Position numbers and translations under genes: made by a program. A DNA stretch of 64,000 nt, from the NCBI GenBank assembly GCA_009869945.1, contig WIXG01000145.1:1-64000 (forward strand), given 5' to 3'. Within the stretch, counting starts at the first letter, position 1; every line of letters begins with the position of its first letter. Shown here in pieces: positions 1-12,100 of the stretch. Under the pieces are notes generated by a model, which searched no databases, had not been told where the DNA came from, and saw only the letters and a program-made list of their open reading frames with translations. Source of the DNA: Mesaphorura yosii. Its lineage: Eukaryota > Arthropoda > Collembola > Poduromorpha > Tullbergiidae.

Positions 1-278
1 TATTTTTGCCTGAAACGTGTAAAAAAGTAGTTTTCGGGTCGATTTGAGACGAAAAATTTCCCCATGTTAATTTACGACTTAACCTAACCTAACCTAACCT
101 AACCTATTCACATTATACTGGTTTTTTTCAAGACAAAAACTTTAACATGTATTTTGGCACTTAAGTTAGGTTAGGTTAGGTCGTAATTTTCATGAACCCC
201 TAATGGTATTAACATGGGGAAATTTGTTGTCTCAAATCGACCCCCAAACTACTTTTTTACACGTTTCAGGCAAAAATA
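1..278. repeat. Foldback element with telomere-type repeats in its arms
   Basis: The first 70 or so bases are repeated as a reverse complement ending at 278, with only a few mismatches. The shared outer arm begins TATTTTTGCCTGAAACGTG and runs to CCCCATGTTAAT. Inside it, the left arm has about five AACCT units (about 80-105) and the right arm three TTAGG units (about 174-190), in opposite orientation. The right arm also carries an extra stretch of about 20 bases. There is no coding capacity, so it resembles a foldback or MITE-like element. The left end coincides with the window edge, so the element may extend further. Confidence 0.8.
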
Positions 279-3200
279 AGAATTCTTAATTTTTCTGGGA
301 CTTTCACTTTGAAGATCTCATTTGGCTTCAGCTCCTGTTTTATTTCTGGTAAAATTTTGTGTGCCAAAATTCTAAGCACACGTCAAAGAACAACAAAACA
401 CCGCACACGGTAACCAATTAGGGCTTTGCAAATACAAGGCAGAGCAACGTGTATAAGCATATTAAACCGGTGAGCTTAAGTAGGAAGCTCGTCGTGCACG
501 GGTTGTGTATTTGATGATTACGTAAATTTGATCTCACTTTTGATGCTTCAGCAAATCTAAAATGTAAAATACTTTCCTCATTCTCCTGCTATTGGACTAT
601 GTACTTGCATGTTAATTCAAAGCTTATTCCACATTTTGCTTTTACTTTGATCTCTCAAGTCGCAAATGATAATGGGAACAGAGAGTACAGCCCAATTTGC
701 TGGTAGAGTTGGAGTACAAGTACAAAGGTAGCCGCATCCCGCAACCACAGACAAGGAAAGTTTGGTGAGACAGCAAGCCGAGTTAAAATTAGCTACTGCT
801 GAAGTGGCATAAAAACTCTACACTGCCGAAATACTTGGAAGTCATAATCAATGAGCACTGAATTCAATCAGCCAATTTTTGGCAAGCGAGCAATGACAAT
901 TGATTGTTGTTGACTGCACATCGATCGAGTTGTCTGTTCAGTCTGTCTTTCGTGTGTCTCAAGTTGCCCGGGCTTGAGGTTTATGAAATATTTATGGATT
1001 TTTATTATTTCGCATTCACATCAGGGCGACGAGTTGACAGAGCACTCGCACCGGCACATTCCTATAAATTGTACGTGCCGGAGCAGAAGTGACATTTATA
1101 TGGTCATCACTCCTTCCTGCGTCGTACGTAGTGCTTCGCCTTCGCGTGGCACAATGCTATGCTTATGACACGATGTTCCTGAATCGTGTTTCTCTCTCTC
1201 GCTTGGAAGCCTTATTGCTGGCCAAGTAGCTGGGCAGGGAGGCAGCCTGGCATGCATAATACGTGATGTCCCATGACACGTATGAATTTTGCAATGCAGC
1301 TTTTAGTCTGACATCTCCAGCCATCCACGTCCAGGGCAGGACAAATTCGCTGATTTTAAGCTCCTGGCTCGAGTGTTTTCGTATTTTTAATATCTAATCA
1401 ATACAAGCACTGGAGTGGACGGCTCTCTTGGAGAGTGCCGGGCTCATTCATCATAATGAACAGCCGGGCGCGCGCCAAGATTCTTCTTCCTGCATACATC
1501 TCAAGAAAATTAAATAAATTACAATCATATTTAATTTACTTTTTCTTTCTCTTGCTTTCTTGCAGTATTATGACATGACGCTCTACTTTACGGGAAGGTA
1601 TAGCCAGTATAGCGCTTGGTGTGGTGGTTTGACTCAAACTTGGATGCATCTCTGCCTGTGCCTCGCCATGCAAAAGCACGGCCATGAGCACGAGCACAAG
1701 ACTGCCAGCCGCATTGTTTCTCAGAACAAAAGAAAATGAGTGAACGAACCCTTGTTTGATTAAAACTTTCTTTTCTTTCCTTTCTTCTACTTTGTTCTCC
1801 GACTCGGCTCTCGTATTTCAGACTGTTTATAATTTATAATTTATTTGAAGTGGGAGTAACCAACTATTCGTCTCGCGCTGCTGTCTTAGTCTTACCCCTT
1901 TGCTGGCAGCCTGGCTTGGCTTTAATGTACTCGGAATACTTTTCGCCATTCGCCTTGCGCTTGGAGCACGCGTGTAGCGTGTGCCATTGTACAGCAGTAA
2001 AAATCATCCTATCGCGTCGCAGTGCAGCGCACGCACGAGCACAGGCGTATTTAAGCATAATAACAATTCATTTCGAATAATGTACATAAACTTCAATTAT
2101 TTCTTTACTACGCTGGAGAAAGAGGGAAGAGCAAAATAGGAGGAATATTTATTTGTACAGCGGAGTTGCTGTTGCTGCCGTACGTAGATTAGTTTTTTCG
2201 CTGTCTTCGTTCCGAAATAACTCACTCATGCTTGAACTCACTTTGCATTTGGTAGCGCAAAAATACGGGAAAAGGCACTGCAGTACGGTAAAAGCAAGCA
2301 AGCAGGGCGCGGTGGCGGTGAACGATGAACGGTTAACGGCCGTGTACTCGTGTATACATATGCAAGATACAATTATTTTACTTGTACACATTCATTTCAA
2401 GTCAACCGAATAAAAATCGTATCCTTGTCGCCCAGTCCACGTTTCCAAGATACGTGCTGCAGCAAAAGACGACAACTTGCCGCTGTGACTGCAATTCCCT
2501 TCCTGAACGAGTATCTGTGTCTTCTTCAGCACTCGAGATCGAGAAAGTATCGAATTTCTTTGTGAATCTCTTTTTCCTGCTCATTTCGTGCTGTACCAGT
2601 GGATCAGATTGGCTTTCTTTGCTTTTGCCTTGTATTTGGTGAAAGTAACGACAGCAATTGCTTGCTAAGGATTGATAATGCACTCGACATGTCGTGCGCC
2701 GCCACCTAATCATCTGCATCTTGTGGTAATAAATAAGGCGATAGGCGACCGACGGAGTTGACAAAGAATAATTTCTCAAATTACTGTAATTCACGAATGA
2801 TACGTTCCACATTGCTCAAGTGCCCATGACTCATGCACATTCTCCCGAAATGAAGTACGGCCACTAGACGTTATCCACCACAGCCGAAGTCGAAGTCTGG
2901 TCGCATCGCGTGAGTCAGTTGCCCGTTCGAGAGAGGCACGTCACATAATTATATAAACTATCGCAAACTTCTGGCTTTCGTCAGAAATGCTTTGGGCAAC
3001 TCAAAGAGTCAAGACAAAATAAAAGTTTGTGCGTTCGTGGCGCGAACAGGCCAAGAAACACGAATGATAATGACGGAACCACGATCCATTAGAGATTTAT
3101 TAGCTTTCTCCTCTATTTACTCGCATTACGTACGTGATGTGCGAGGTGCGGTGCCGCTACTGCAGTGCAGTGCCTGATAATAGTGCATGATAGTTCACGA

Positions 3201-6200
3201 CCAAGAAGGCCATGAAAGAAAGAAAAACAAAACAGATACCGAAATTGACAAGAAATAATGTTGTATTGGGTGTATTGTAATGTCTGCATGTGGCATTCGA
3301 GCACAATTCGTGTTTATCACACGAAATGAACTGCTTTCGCTGTCGCTGCTGGTGAGATAGCGATAGCGAATCTTGTTTCAAACTTTCTGAACCTCCGCTT
3401 GCTGTGCTTGTGCCCGGGCCGGGGATGATGTCATCTTTATTTATTTGTTTCTTATCCACTTTCTATTGCTCTGTTTCTCTTCCTGCACTGAAATCTCGTT
3501 TTTTCGGTGATAAATCATCCATTCTTGACTTGACCACTCTTCTGTGCAGGCTTCTCCACTCGTAGCTAAAGAAATACTACGATTACAGACGATATCCTGA
3601 ATTGTCTTGGCATGATGAGCTCCAATCGACCCGGCGCGTAATAAATGACCGACCTCCTTGTCGAAATTTGCAATTGTAATGCAGATGCTGGCTACTACTG
3701 CATTGTAACGTATGTACAAGCGCAAAGGGCGGATACAGTCTGATTCTCAAGAGTGTCAAATATTTAGTAATTTATGTATTGTGAATACACAAAAGTCAGA
3801 TATCTCTTTAACAGTAATTTCCATACTTGGAAAGAGCCGCTGGACTCTGGCTCTGCACTGACTCTGCTGCCGGCGCGGCGTTTCTTCTGATCTAGGACTC
3901 GAGCTTCCATCTATGATTTTAGTACATGCAAGCAAGGGCCAAGGCACCACCAATTCACTGCAAAATATACTTTGGCTCTTCCAAATTCTTAGAACGGGAA
4001 ATCAAAAGTAGTTCAAGCGGCTCGCACACGAGCAAAAGAAATGAGACACTTGCATGAATCAGCAACTCAATTTTCTTAGTTCTAGTAATATGGAATTGGT
4101 CATTCTTTATAAACCGTGCGCAGGTGAACAACGTTCGTAATCAGCTGGCAACTTAAGACTGAGTCATCTTTGCGTCTTGGTTAAAAGTACAACGTACCAT
4201 TTCCTAAATGCAACTGGCATTAAAACTAACGTCTCTTCGACTTGAACCATGAATGCAAACGGTTGAGAAATCGGTGCTGCTTCACTTCACTCACTACTAG
4301 TACAAAGTGCGTGAATAATAGAAAAGTATCACAACTCTTTCGCAAAGCAATACCAGGAAGCTCTGTTCTGGTCATGATACCCAAACATTCACTGCATTCA
4401 GTTCGCTCGCATTAAATTTTATGTATTGCATATTATACGATATGAGTTGGAACGAAATGGACTGAACCTCCTTCTCGGAACACGTGCATGCGAAGCATGA
4501 TCTCATAAAGGCAAAAAATCAAGAACGAAGTTATTCAATCGTTTCTTTTCTCTTCAGCTTGCGACTTGCAACTGGCAAAGAAAGTGGGCGAATAAGTTAT
4601 TCTTGAGTAACGACTTGGCTCTCGCTTGGCCGGCCGGACACATGAAACACAAAACGTGGTCCCGCTGGAATGAAGATAACGACGTGATGGCTGAATATTC
4701 GTTTTCTGCGTGTGCAGTGACGAGTTTCTTTTCATGAAAAAGATGACGCATCGACAGCCACGCACAACGAGGACGAGACATTTGAAGGGAGTCCTGGAAA
4801 TAATAAGATGGGTGGCAAGAATGGAGACGGAATTTTGTTCTCTGCATTCTATTATCTGTCCAGTCTTTATTTTTTCATTTTTATTATACCAGCAGCAGCG
4901 GCCAGCAGCAGATATTTGCCATTCGCAGTGGCAGTTGTGGCAGCATGGCACGAGCCACATGAATACGTTACCCAGGATGATGGACATCGGATACTCAATA
5001 TCAGACGACTTTCACTTTCCTTCATTATCTTCCTCGTCTCCTGTCGTCGTTCATCTCTTTTATTCTCTGCTTTCACTCGAATGACGCTTTTCTTCCCTTT
5101 AAATTCTTGTTCGGTAAATACCAGAAATATCATGCATGCATGTTCTCGTGGACAATGCTGCCAGCCAACTCGTTGTCGCATTTGTATGGATTCCAGACAC
5201 AAAAGAATCCACGAATGTCTGCCTCCAAGTTCAGTGCAGCAGTGTACATTGCAGACAGACAGTGAAGTATGCAGATGACAGATTTGATATGGCAAGAGAC
5301 TTTCGCCCACGGAACAGAACAGCCAGTCAAGTCAAATCAGCCAGGAGATACGAATTTATAAAAGACTTCGGATTTTTCAGACATTTCTCCCTGCTTTCCA
5401 GTTTATATTATTATATTTTGTGCCATTATTATTTGTGCACTGCTGTTCCTGCCTGCGAGTTGTTAAATCCGGTCTACTTTCTCCTTGTGCCATGCTCACG
5501 ACACGAAAAAATATGAATATGAGTTAAAGTTATGCATGAGTGTAAGAATAAAATCAAGTCATTTATTGAACTGTTCGGTACCCTTTACGCAGGACTGATA
5601 TTGGATGAAACAAGGAAGAAGAATGGAGACAGGGAAGCAGAAATAAAGGAGAGAGATCACATTTACTAAATTCAAGATACGGAGATGTGACTTTGAATGA
5701 GAGCGTACGTGTCTTCTGGACACTGTTCAAGAAATTTATGAAATAAGACGCAGAGTGCCAGCGAATAAAAGAATTTAATAGAATAAAATCTCGGGCCACG
5801 TCGCACTTTCGAAATGTGAAGAAAGTCAGGAGAATCTTCGTAATAGTTTTGATACGATTGAACTTTCCTCTCTCCCAGAATCAGATACCGAAAACTTTTC
5901 ACATTCTTTTGCATTTTTCTATTCATGCAAATATTTTTATATTCTGATTTGGTCGTAATAACGCATTTTTCCAATTTCGACGAGGAATAATCATAATACG
6001 TGAGAGTAATGATTGTAGTTTGGTGCGACATAAAGTAAGACTGGAAGCAAGAAATTGCAATCACAACTTGGTCTCGAATCGAGTCACAATTCAAAGCCGA
6101 TTCAAAAGCCTTACAGAATTTCAGGCACGTTTCAGGCATGTCTTGGATGACGAAAGTGAAAATTACTAATTTAAATTGATTTCCATTGTTGTGCTTTCAA

Positions 6201-7490
6201 TTCCGTGGTAAAAATGAACGAGTTTCGGGAAAAGCCTCGATGAATGCCTGCAGAAGTGAACCAAGAACAATTACACTTAAAGAGTCTTAAGAGTTTACAT
6301 GAGTCGTTACTTTGACGCTTTCGCTACTGAATACGGCTTTCACGATTCACGCTACGCCACCACATCGCATTTTAGCACGCATATATTTTATTAAACTTGT
6401 ATATTATTATAGTTTGTCGTAAAACATAAAACGCGTCTCGTAAATAAAAGGAGAGAACGAAAGCAATTCCTGAACAAAAGTTTTTCCTTCTACAACAATG
6501 GAGGCTATTACACAAACCCCACGGCAATATGAATCACAATCGTACAAGCCCGCATGCAATCCCATAAACTTCTGCTTCAACTTTGCACCATCTTCAGGGC
6601 GGTTGATTCTCGGAGCTCCTACTTAAAATGCATAACATGACCTGTTTCCATTTCCAGTGATTTTTAGACTGCAGGAGCTGTGATTTGGCACTCTGCAATT
6701 TTTGGATCTGGAAAAGAAAATACGGCAGTGTCGAAATCTATTCGGTTTGGCAGCTTTGCATTGAGATCTCTCCGAATAAAATCTCCTATTCGCATGAAGC
6801 TGGTCAGCGATGCAGCGCTGTTCTCCCAGTCCCATTCGCAACCGAGCACCAGTCAGCAGCCAGATGCATGAAAATCAAATCATGTCATCATGTTTTATAT
6901 GAAATTGTTGACTGTTTTCGTGATTTCACCCACAAACCAGTGCAGGCGGCGCATGGAAAGTAGAAACAATGCGGGTCTCAAGAATAGAAAATGCATGAAT
7001 TCAGGATTTGAGGTTTCGCTTCTTGGTAAATAAAGTTTTATGAGATTCCACGGCGTGGACAAAATGTGGAGAGCACGGAATAAAAAGGCCAAAGGAAGTC
7101 ATATTCTCATTTTCCCTATTCTTCACTCCAGAAGTGGTTTATATTTGGGAAGATTACAGTTTCCTCCTTTTGTCATTACTGTTTAGAATAAAATATAAAC
7201 ATGCAATCGCTCGTAGTCGCACTGTAGTGCGGCCCACTGAGTCGCCACGGCATGGCTCACGAACAACAAGAATTCAAATTTAACATTACCAGGCTCTGAA
7301 CGGGGATCAAAATAAGAGTCCAGAATAAAAGAGAGTGGAATGGAAATGGAAATGGAGTAGTAAAAATAGAAGAATGAAGAAACTATAAAAATAAAAGGCT
7401 GAAAGTATAGTAAAAGTTAAGACTCAGAGATCCAAAGTGAAGGAGCACTTCACTTTTCCGCGTTCGCATACATGAAAATTCCAATTGCGA
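279..7490. other. Gene-poor region, no recognised gene
   Basis: I see no conserved protein, RNA gene or transposon core here. There are several open frames of 60-155 codons on both strands, the longest on the minus strand at 5672-6139. None has a family signature, a convincing exon structure or continuing frames. Base composition is moderately AT-rich with many short CATGCATG-like and CAAGTCAAG-like words. It could be a regulatory region or a long intron of a gene whose exons lie outside the window. Confidence 0.5.
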
Positions 7491-7536
7491 ACTCGGTTGT
7501 TGGCTGTTCGCTGCTACAAACAGCCAACAACCGAGT
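7491..7536. repeat. Perfect 18-bp hairpin
   Basis: ACTCGGTTGTTGGCTGTT at 7491-7508 is followed by a 10-base spacer and its exact reverse complement at 7519-7536. The stem is perfect. It lies in non-coding sequence about 650 bp upstream of the isomerase pseudogene. The stem is shorter than a typical animal pre-miRNA, so a microRNA is unlikely. A template-switch mutation or a structural RNA element is possible. Confidence 0.85.
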
Positions 7537-8180
7537 ACTGCTATTATTATTTTGAGAAATAAAGGTACTTAAGTTAACTTGGGAAAAGCTAGAAGAGTAA
7601 TTGAGATCATTCATCCGGCCTTTCAATTTCTAATCTTTCCATCAACAATCAACCGAAAACAACGTGCGTATGTTCGATGCCTTCATGTCTCACGTACACT
7701 GCAGAATGTGAAGTTGAGGAAATCGAGGCAATCGAGGTAGGAAATGAACCTGTCCGCGTGTAATGTGATTCTTTTGTTTTTGCAAAGTCTCGTCGAGTAC
7801 TGCGCGTAGAGGCAAGAGACAAGATCATTTTTGCGAGAGGTGCGAGATCCGACCCAGTTCGCCAGTAAATTAATGATGGCTCATGGCTGCATCCATGACG
7901 ACCGAATTGTGTTCAGGAAATCGAATCTCTCTACAACAAGCGTAAATACTTACGTGAACCGAGACATAAGACAAAAATTGCGACGCAGGGCTTGGTTCCG
8001 TATCAAAATAATTCCATAATCATCGTGCTTTGTTTCACATTTTCAATCGAACAAAATTAACCGGATAGAAATGATTTCAACTCGAATTATAATTGGGAAG
8101 AAGGTGCATTTGCCGGTCTCTGTACTAGAACTGTGCATTTTGATCAGTCGCAATCATAATGAGAGCACCTAGGATTTCAG

Positions 8181-9115
8181 TTTCGTGAATTCACAAGGGC
8201 ATTTTTCATTGGGTCAAAACTCGCAAGATCCTCCGACTGGACTGATGTCCACAGCCAAATCCTGACCAAATTGGAAGATGGGATGCAAACCACTAAGATA
8301 AGCTCTCCCAAGCATTTGAATGCACTCAGTAACAAGGTCAGTAACTGCTACAGGAGCTCTTAGGTCACAATACACGATAATTTGTCTTTCATATGCAGAT
8401 GTATGCGGACTTCACCAAAGCCTTGAAGGATGCAGACGGTGACAAGAAGACCAAAATGGTCGCAATTACAGGAGAGGGCAACTTTTTAACAAGTGGGAAC
8501 GAATTTGATAATATCCATCCCAGCAATCACGACTTGGTCTCCGTTAATCGAAATGAGCTGAAGAAGCGAGTATCATTGATGGCAGATCATGTCAAGTAGG
8601 TCGTTCATTTTCATCATGCCGAGCAATTGGTGCAATACTGTAATCCTGGTCGTTTTCATTTTAGAGCGTTCGTTGCCGCCATGATCGAGTCATGATAGAA
8701 AGCCCATATTTGCGTTAGTCAACGGTCCAGTCCTTGGATTTGGAGTTAAAATGCTTGGGCTTTGTGACATTGCTTATGCTACACAAAGTGCGTACCTTAC
8801 AACCCAATTTACAGTGTTGGGTGTGTACCCAGAAGCTTGTTCGTCATACTTCTTCCCACGTATTATGGGGCATGCACGGGTAAGATTTTGCTTCGCTGTA
8901 AATTGCTCTCAACAGATAAATGCACATGATCCGTTTTAATTTAGGCTTCGAATCTTCTGCTGCTTAATGCAAAATTGACTCTGAAGGAAGCATACGATTA
9001 TGGACTTGTCGCTGAAGTTTTTTCCTGATAATCTTTTCAGTGAAGCCACAAGACTCCTTAAGGAAACGGCTCAACTTCCAACGGCCGTAAGATCAATGGA
9101 CGACGGACGAATGCA
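8181..9115 (+). pseudogene. Decayed enoyl-CoA delta isomerase (ECI2-like, crotonase fold)
   Basis: Spliced fragments encode a crotonase-family protein most like the delta3,delta2-enoyl-CoA isomerases of fatty-acid oxidation. Exon-like pieces are 8181-8336 (basic leader with SKLARSS, then KLEDGMQ and KHLNALSNK), 8399-8595 (VAITGEGNFLTSGNEFDN, the oxyanion-hole region), 8665-8890 (KPIFALVNGP, then GVYPEACSSYFFPRIMG) and 8944-9115 (LTLKEAYDYGLVAEVF). Two lesions break it. After AFVAAMIE near 8690 the frame meets TGA-TAG and resumes in another frame at KPIF. Near 9020 one extra T in a run of six shifts the frame before PDNLFSEATRLL. The normal C-terminus is missing. The canonical introns point to a duplicated rather than retroposed copy. 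Two assembly indels cannot be excluded, but the lost tail favours a pseudogene. Confidence 0.8.
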
Positions 9116-12100
9116 TTCATGCATGTGATGTTGCGTGCGATCATCCATGCAAGAAACCATAAAGTCATCAAATACACGTTCCCTGGTGCTTGTCCAAATT
9201 TACGTCGCAATCTCAAATCAATTGACATTAATCAAAATCAAAATTGTGTGCAAATATTTTTGAATAAAACTTACGTCGCTATCAGCCTGAAGACTTGTTC
9301 TGGGCATTTTTGTACCAAAATTTCATGATTTCGTGTGTAAATCCTATTTGGAGATTAAATTCCATTCTCCTTTCCACGAAACCACGAGCAAACAGTCTCG
9401 CAACACTTTCCCCAGGCTAAGAAATAAAATATGAATTACTAGAAAAATACCATTTGTAATTTTCAGCTTGACTGGCAATATTGGCATTAAGTTTACTGAA
9501 GTGGGGAAGGATTTTCCGCCGAAACCAAGCCAAGTATGCCACCGAGCGGTGCACAAAGTGAAGGCGGTGAATGCACAAGTGCACAGACTCCGAGAAGAAT
9601 CCTAATTTCAAAATTCAGTTTTATGTTCTCGCAGCCATATGCTAATGCAATAAATTGTTGATTTTCTTTTCTATGCCCTGCCAGCAAGCTCTGCGATCTT
9701 CGTCTACATTCAGCGAGCCCAAGATGCATGAAGTTTCTCTTGTGCTATTGAATTAGGTCAAACCTCAATAAGTCTGGTGATGTGAATTCTGAAGAGTTTT
9801 TTTTACTGTGAATTGTGAAAATCGCGATTGAAAAGTGCTTTCCCGTGAGAGTAGAGCTCCATGATGTGGAAACCAAAACCAAATTGGCAGCAGCAGAAGC
9901 AGAAGCGAAAGGTAATCCAAATGAGAAATATGACCTTGGGTATTTGGAATCCATAAATGCAAATAAGTGAAAAGTGTCCTCGTTAACATCTAAAAAGCGC
10001 CCTAAACGTTCAGTAGTCCAGTATTAGCTTCAGCAGCATTTAAATTCCCTGTCCTTGCCTTAATTCAATCTTGTCCATAATCCACTGGTCCGTCCCTCGG
10101 TTTCAGTTCTGACGCAGTCACGCTGGAGAACTCGGAAAAGTCTAATTCGGAATAGAGTGAAAGTCTAATTTATAATGCAGTGGCAGCATTTCTACTGAAA
10201 CTCTACATGGAGCCCTAATATATAATACTTTGTGTGTCAGCCATGTACAGGAGCAGTTACAGTATTTGGAAGGGTTTTGCTCAATTTTCCCGTGTATAAT
10301 GGAGACTCGAACTTCTCGAACACCAAGGCGGAGGTGCCAATGCAGCACCAGCTTTGGCAGTCGCTTAATATTCTACATTAGTTACAGCACCAGCCGTACT
10401 GTGGTGTGGTGCAAGTTTAACTTCTCTTATTCGAATCCTGTCTAGGTCTGGGTCTCCGGTTTCCCCTTTTGGTTTCTGATGTAAGAAAAAGGTGATCGTG
10501 ACACAAATCGTGATGAATAGCCCTCATACCATAAATTAGCACACGATTAAGCAACTCCAAGAAACGAAAACGAAAATGTATGTGCGGTGGAAGAGAAGAG
10601 AAACTCGTCTTAACTCTTTTCTTTCTCTTGCACTCGCGACTGGCAGTCGGTCTCCTTCCCCGTCATGCTATTGCCATTACAAAATATTCTTCCGACCAGA
10701 AAAATACGCGCTTTCTTTTCCTTCGCTCACACTGCTCTGCTGATCCTTAACCATCGTAAATCCTTTTGACAATCTCACACCAGTCAACCTTTTAACTTCT
10801 AGCACAAGGCCACACCGCCCTAATGCTCGTACTCAGATTTCCTCTGCTTAACCCATCCGCATCCGCATCTTGCTCTTCATTTCCAGTCCCACATCCCACT
10901 GCATTTTTTCTATTACAGGAAATATTCTGACTTAAAAACCGAAATTTTTTACGCCTTCGCCGAATTCAGGACAGTGAGGAGCGTAGCACAGAATGGGAAG
11001 TGCCGCACCACACAAATCTAGTAAAAAGTCATAAATCCTTCGCAAAGACTCATACATAACCAATTTTTTCTAAATTTCAGCCTTTAACAGACTTGTATTA
11101 TGATTTTCATGTACCAAGCAGCGAACAAGGACAATTTATATCCCGTCATGTGAAGAAGCCTTGGCTCTGCGGCAATCTGTAGCACAAATTCATCTCTTCC
11201 TTTTGTTGTAAATTCTCCCCTCTGAGCAGTGCTCTGCTGCGCACGGGAGTATGAGTCGAGTACACAAAGAGAATCCCGTTGCGAGGTTTTAAATCTTACT
11301 TCTCTCTTGATCAATGAACCCATACAACGAAGCTGGGCAAAGAGAAACTAAATCTTCTGCCAGTGAATCACTATCACAGTATTGATAAAATCGAACGCTC
11401 CATTTATTTTAATTTTACATTTTTGTCATGCATGTTACCATTGTCATGCTCAGTCAGGACCAACAAAACGAGGGTACATATTTAAATGCGTGATGAAAAG
11501 CGATCCTTTCTCCGCATTGAGAATATTTATTGAGGCTCTTGCTCAGCAGTCTCAAATGTAATTTGAATGCGCAGTGTGCCTGTGTGTTTACGTTTTGTTA
11601 CGCAATATATTTGATCATGTATATCAATTTGTTCATGATTCGGAAAAGATTGATTGAATCGGTGCATGTAGCAACGGGCAACGGTGGCAAGGAGGAAGTG
11701 CAGTGGACGACTGTCGAAGTGAATACATTTTTCTAATTTGCTGAAATCATGCAAGAAATTGGATTCTCGCCAATTTAGTTTAATTAATTTATGACCTTAT
11801 TAGAAAACGTCCAAATTTTATTACTCTCAACGTTGGCTCTGTTTGTGTGCGCGAGTGTAATTGATACGGAATGGAAATTCGGAGCAAATACGTTAAACGT
11901 AGCGCCAATGTGCTTTGGTCTGTGTCAGATAATCGCTCCCTGTCCCGCCAGTAGTTAGCCAGGCCGAGGAAGCAAGGAAGAGAGTGTCGGCTTGGATTTC
12001 CATATGATTGTGGCGTGTACATATTGACAAAGGCGGAAATAAAGACATACAATCTTGTAGCGGCGGGGAATAAATGGAGCCAAGGAGAGAAAAGAGATCA

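Noticed and set aside
2402-2812. 136-codon minus-strand frame
   Set aside because: No motif, and it is overlapped by two open plus-strand frames. No exon signals fit it.
3157-3459. Minus-strand 100-codon frame with a hydrophilic N-terminus and one hydrophobic segment near the C-terminus
   Set aside because: It could be a small membrane protein, but there is no family match, and overlapping frames of similar length occur on both strands here. A hydrophobic run is common in AT-rich chance frames.
5672-6139. 155-codon minus-strand frame, the longest in the gene-poor half
   Set aside because: Composition and order show no domain, motif or splice context, and one frame of this length is expected in 32 kb of such sequence.
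7491-7536. MicroRNA precursor
   Set aside because: The stem is only 18 bp with a 10-base loop, too short for a standard animal pre-miRNA, and no flanking pairing was seen.
10370-10445. tRNA gene suggested by a TTCGAATCC-like B box
   Set aside because: No matching A box or acceptor stem could be found at the right spacing.
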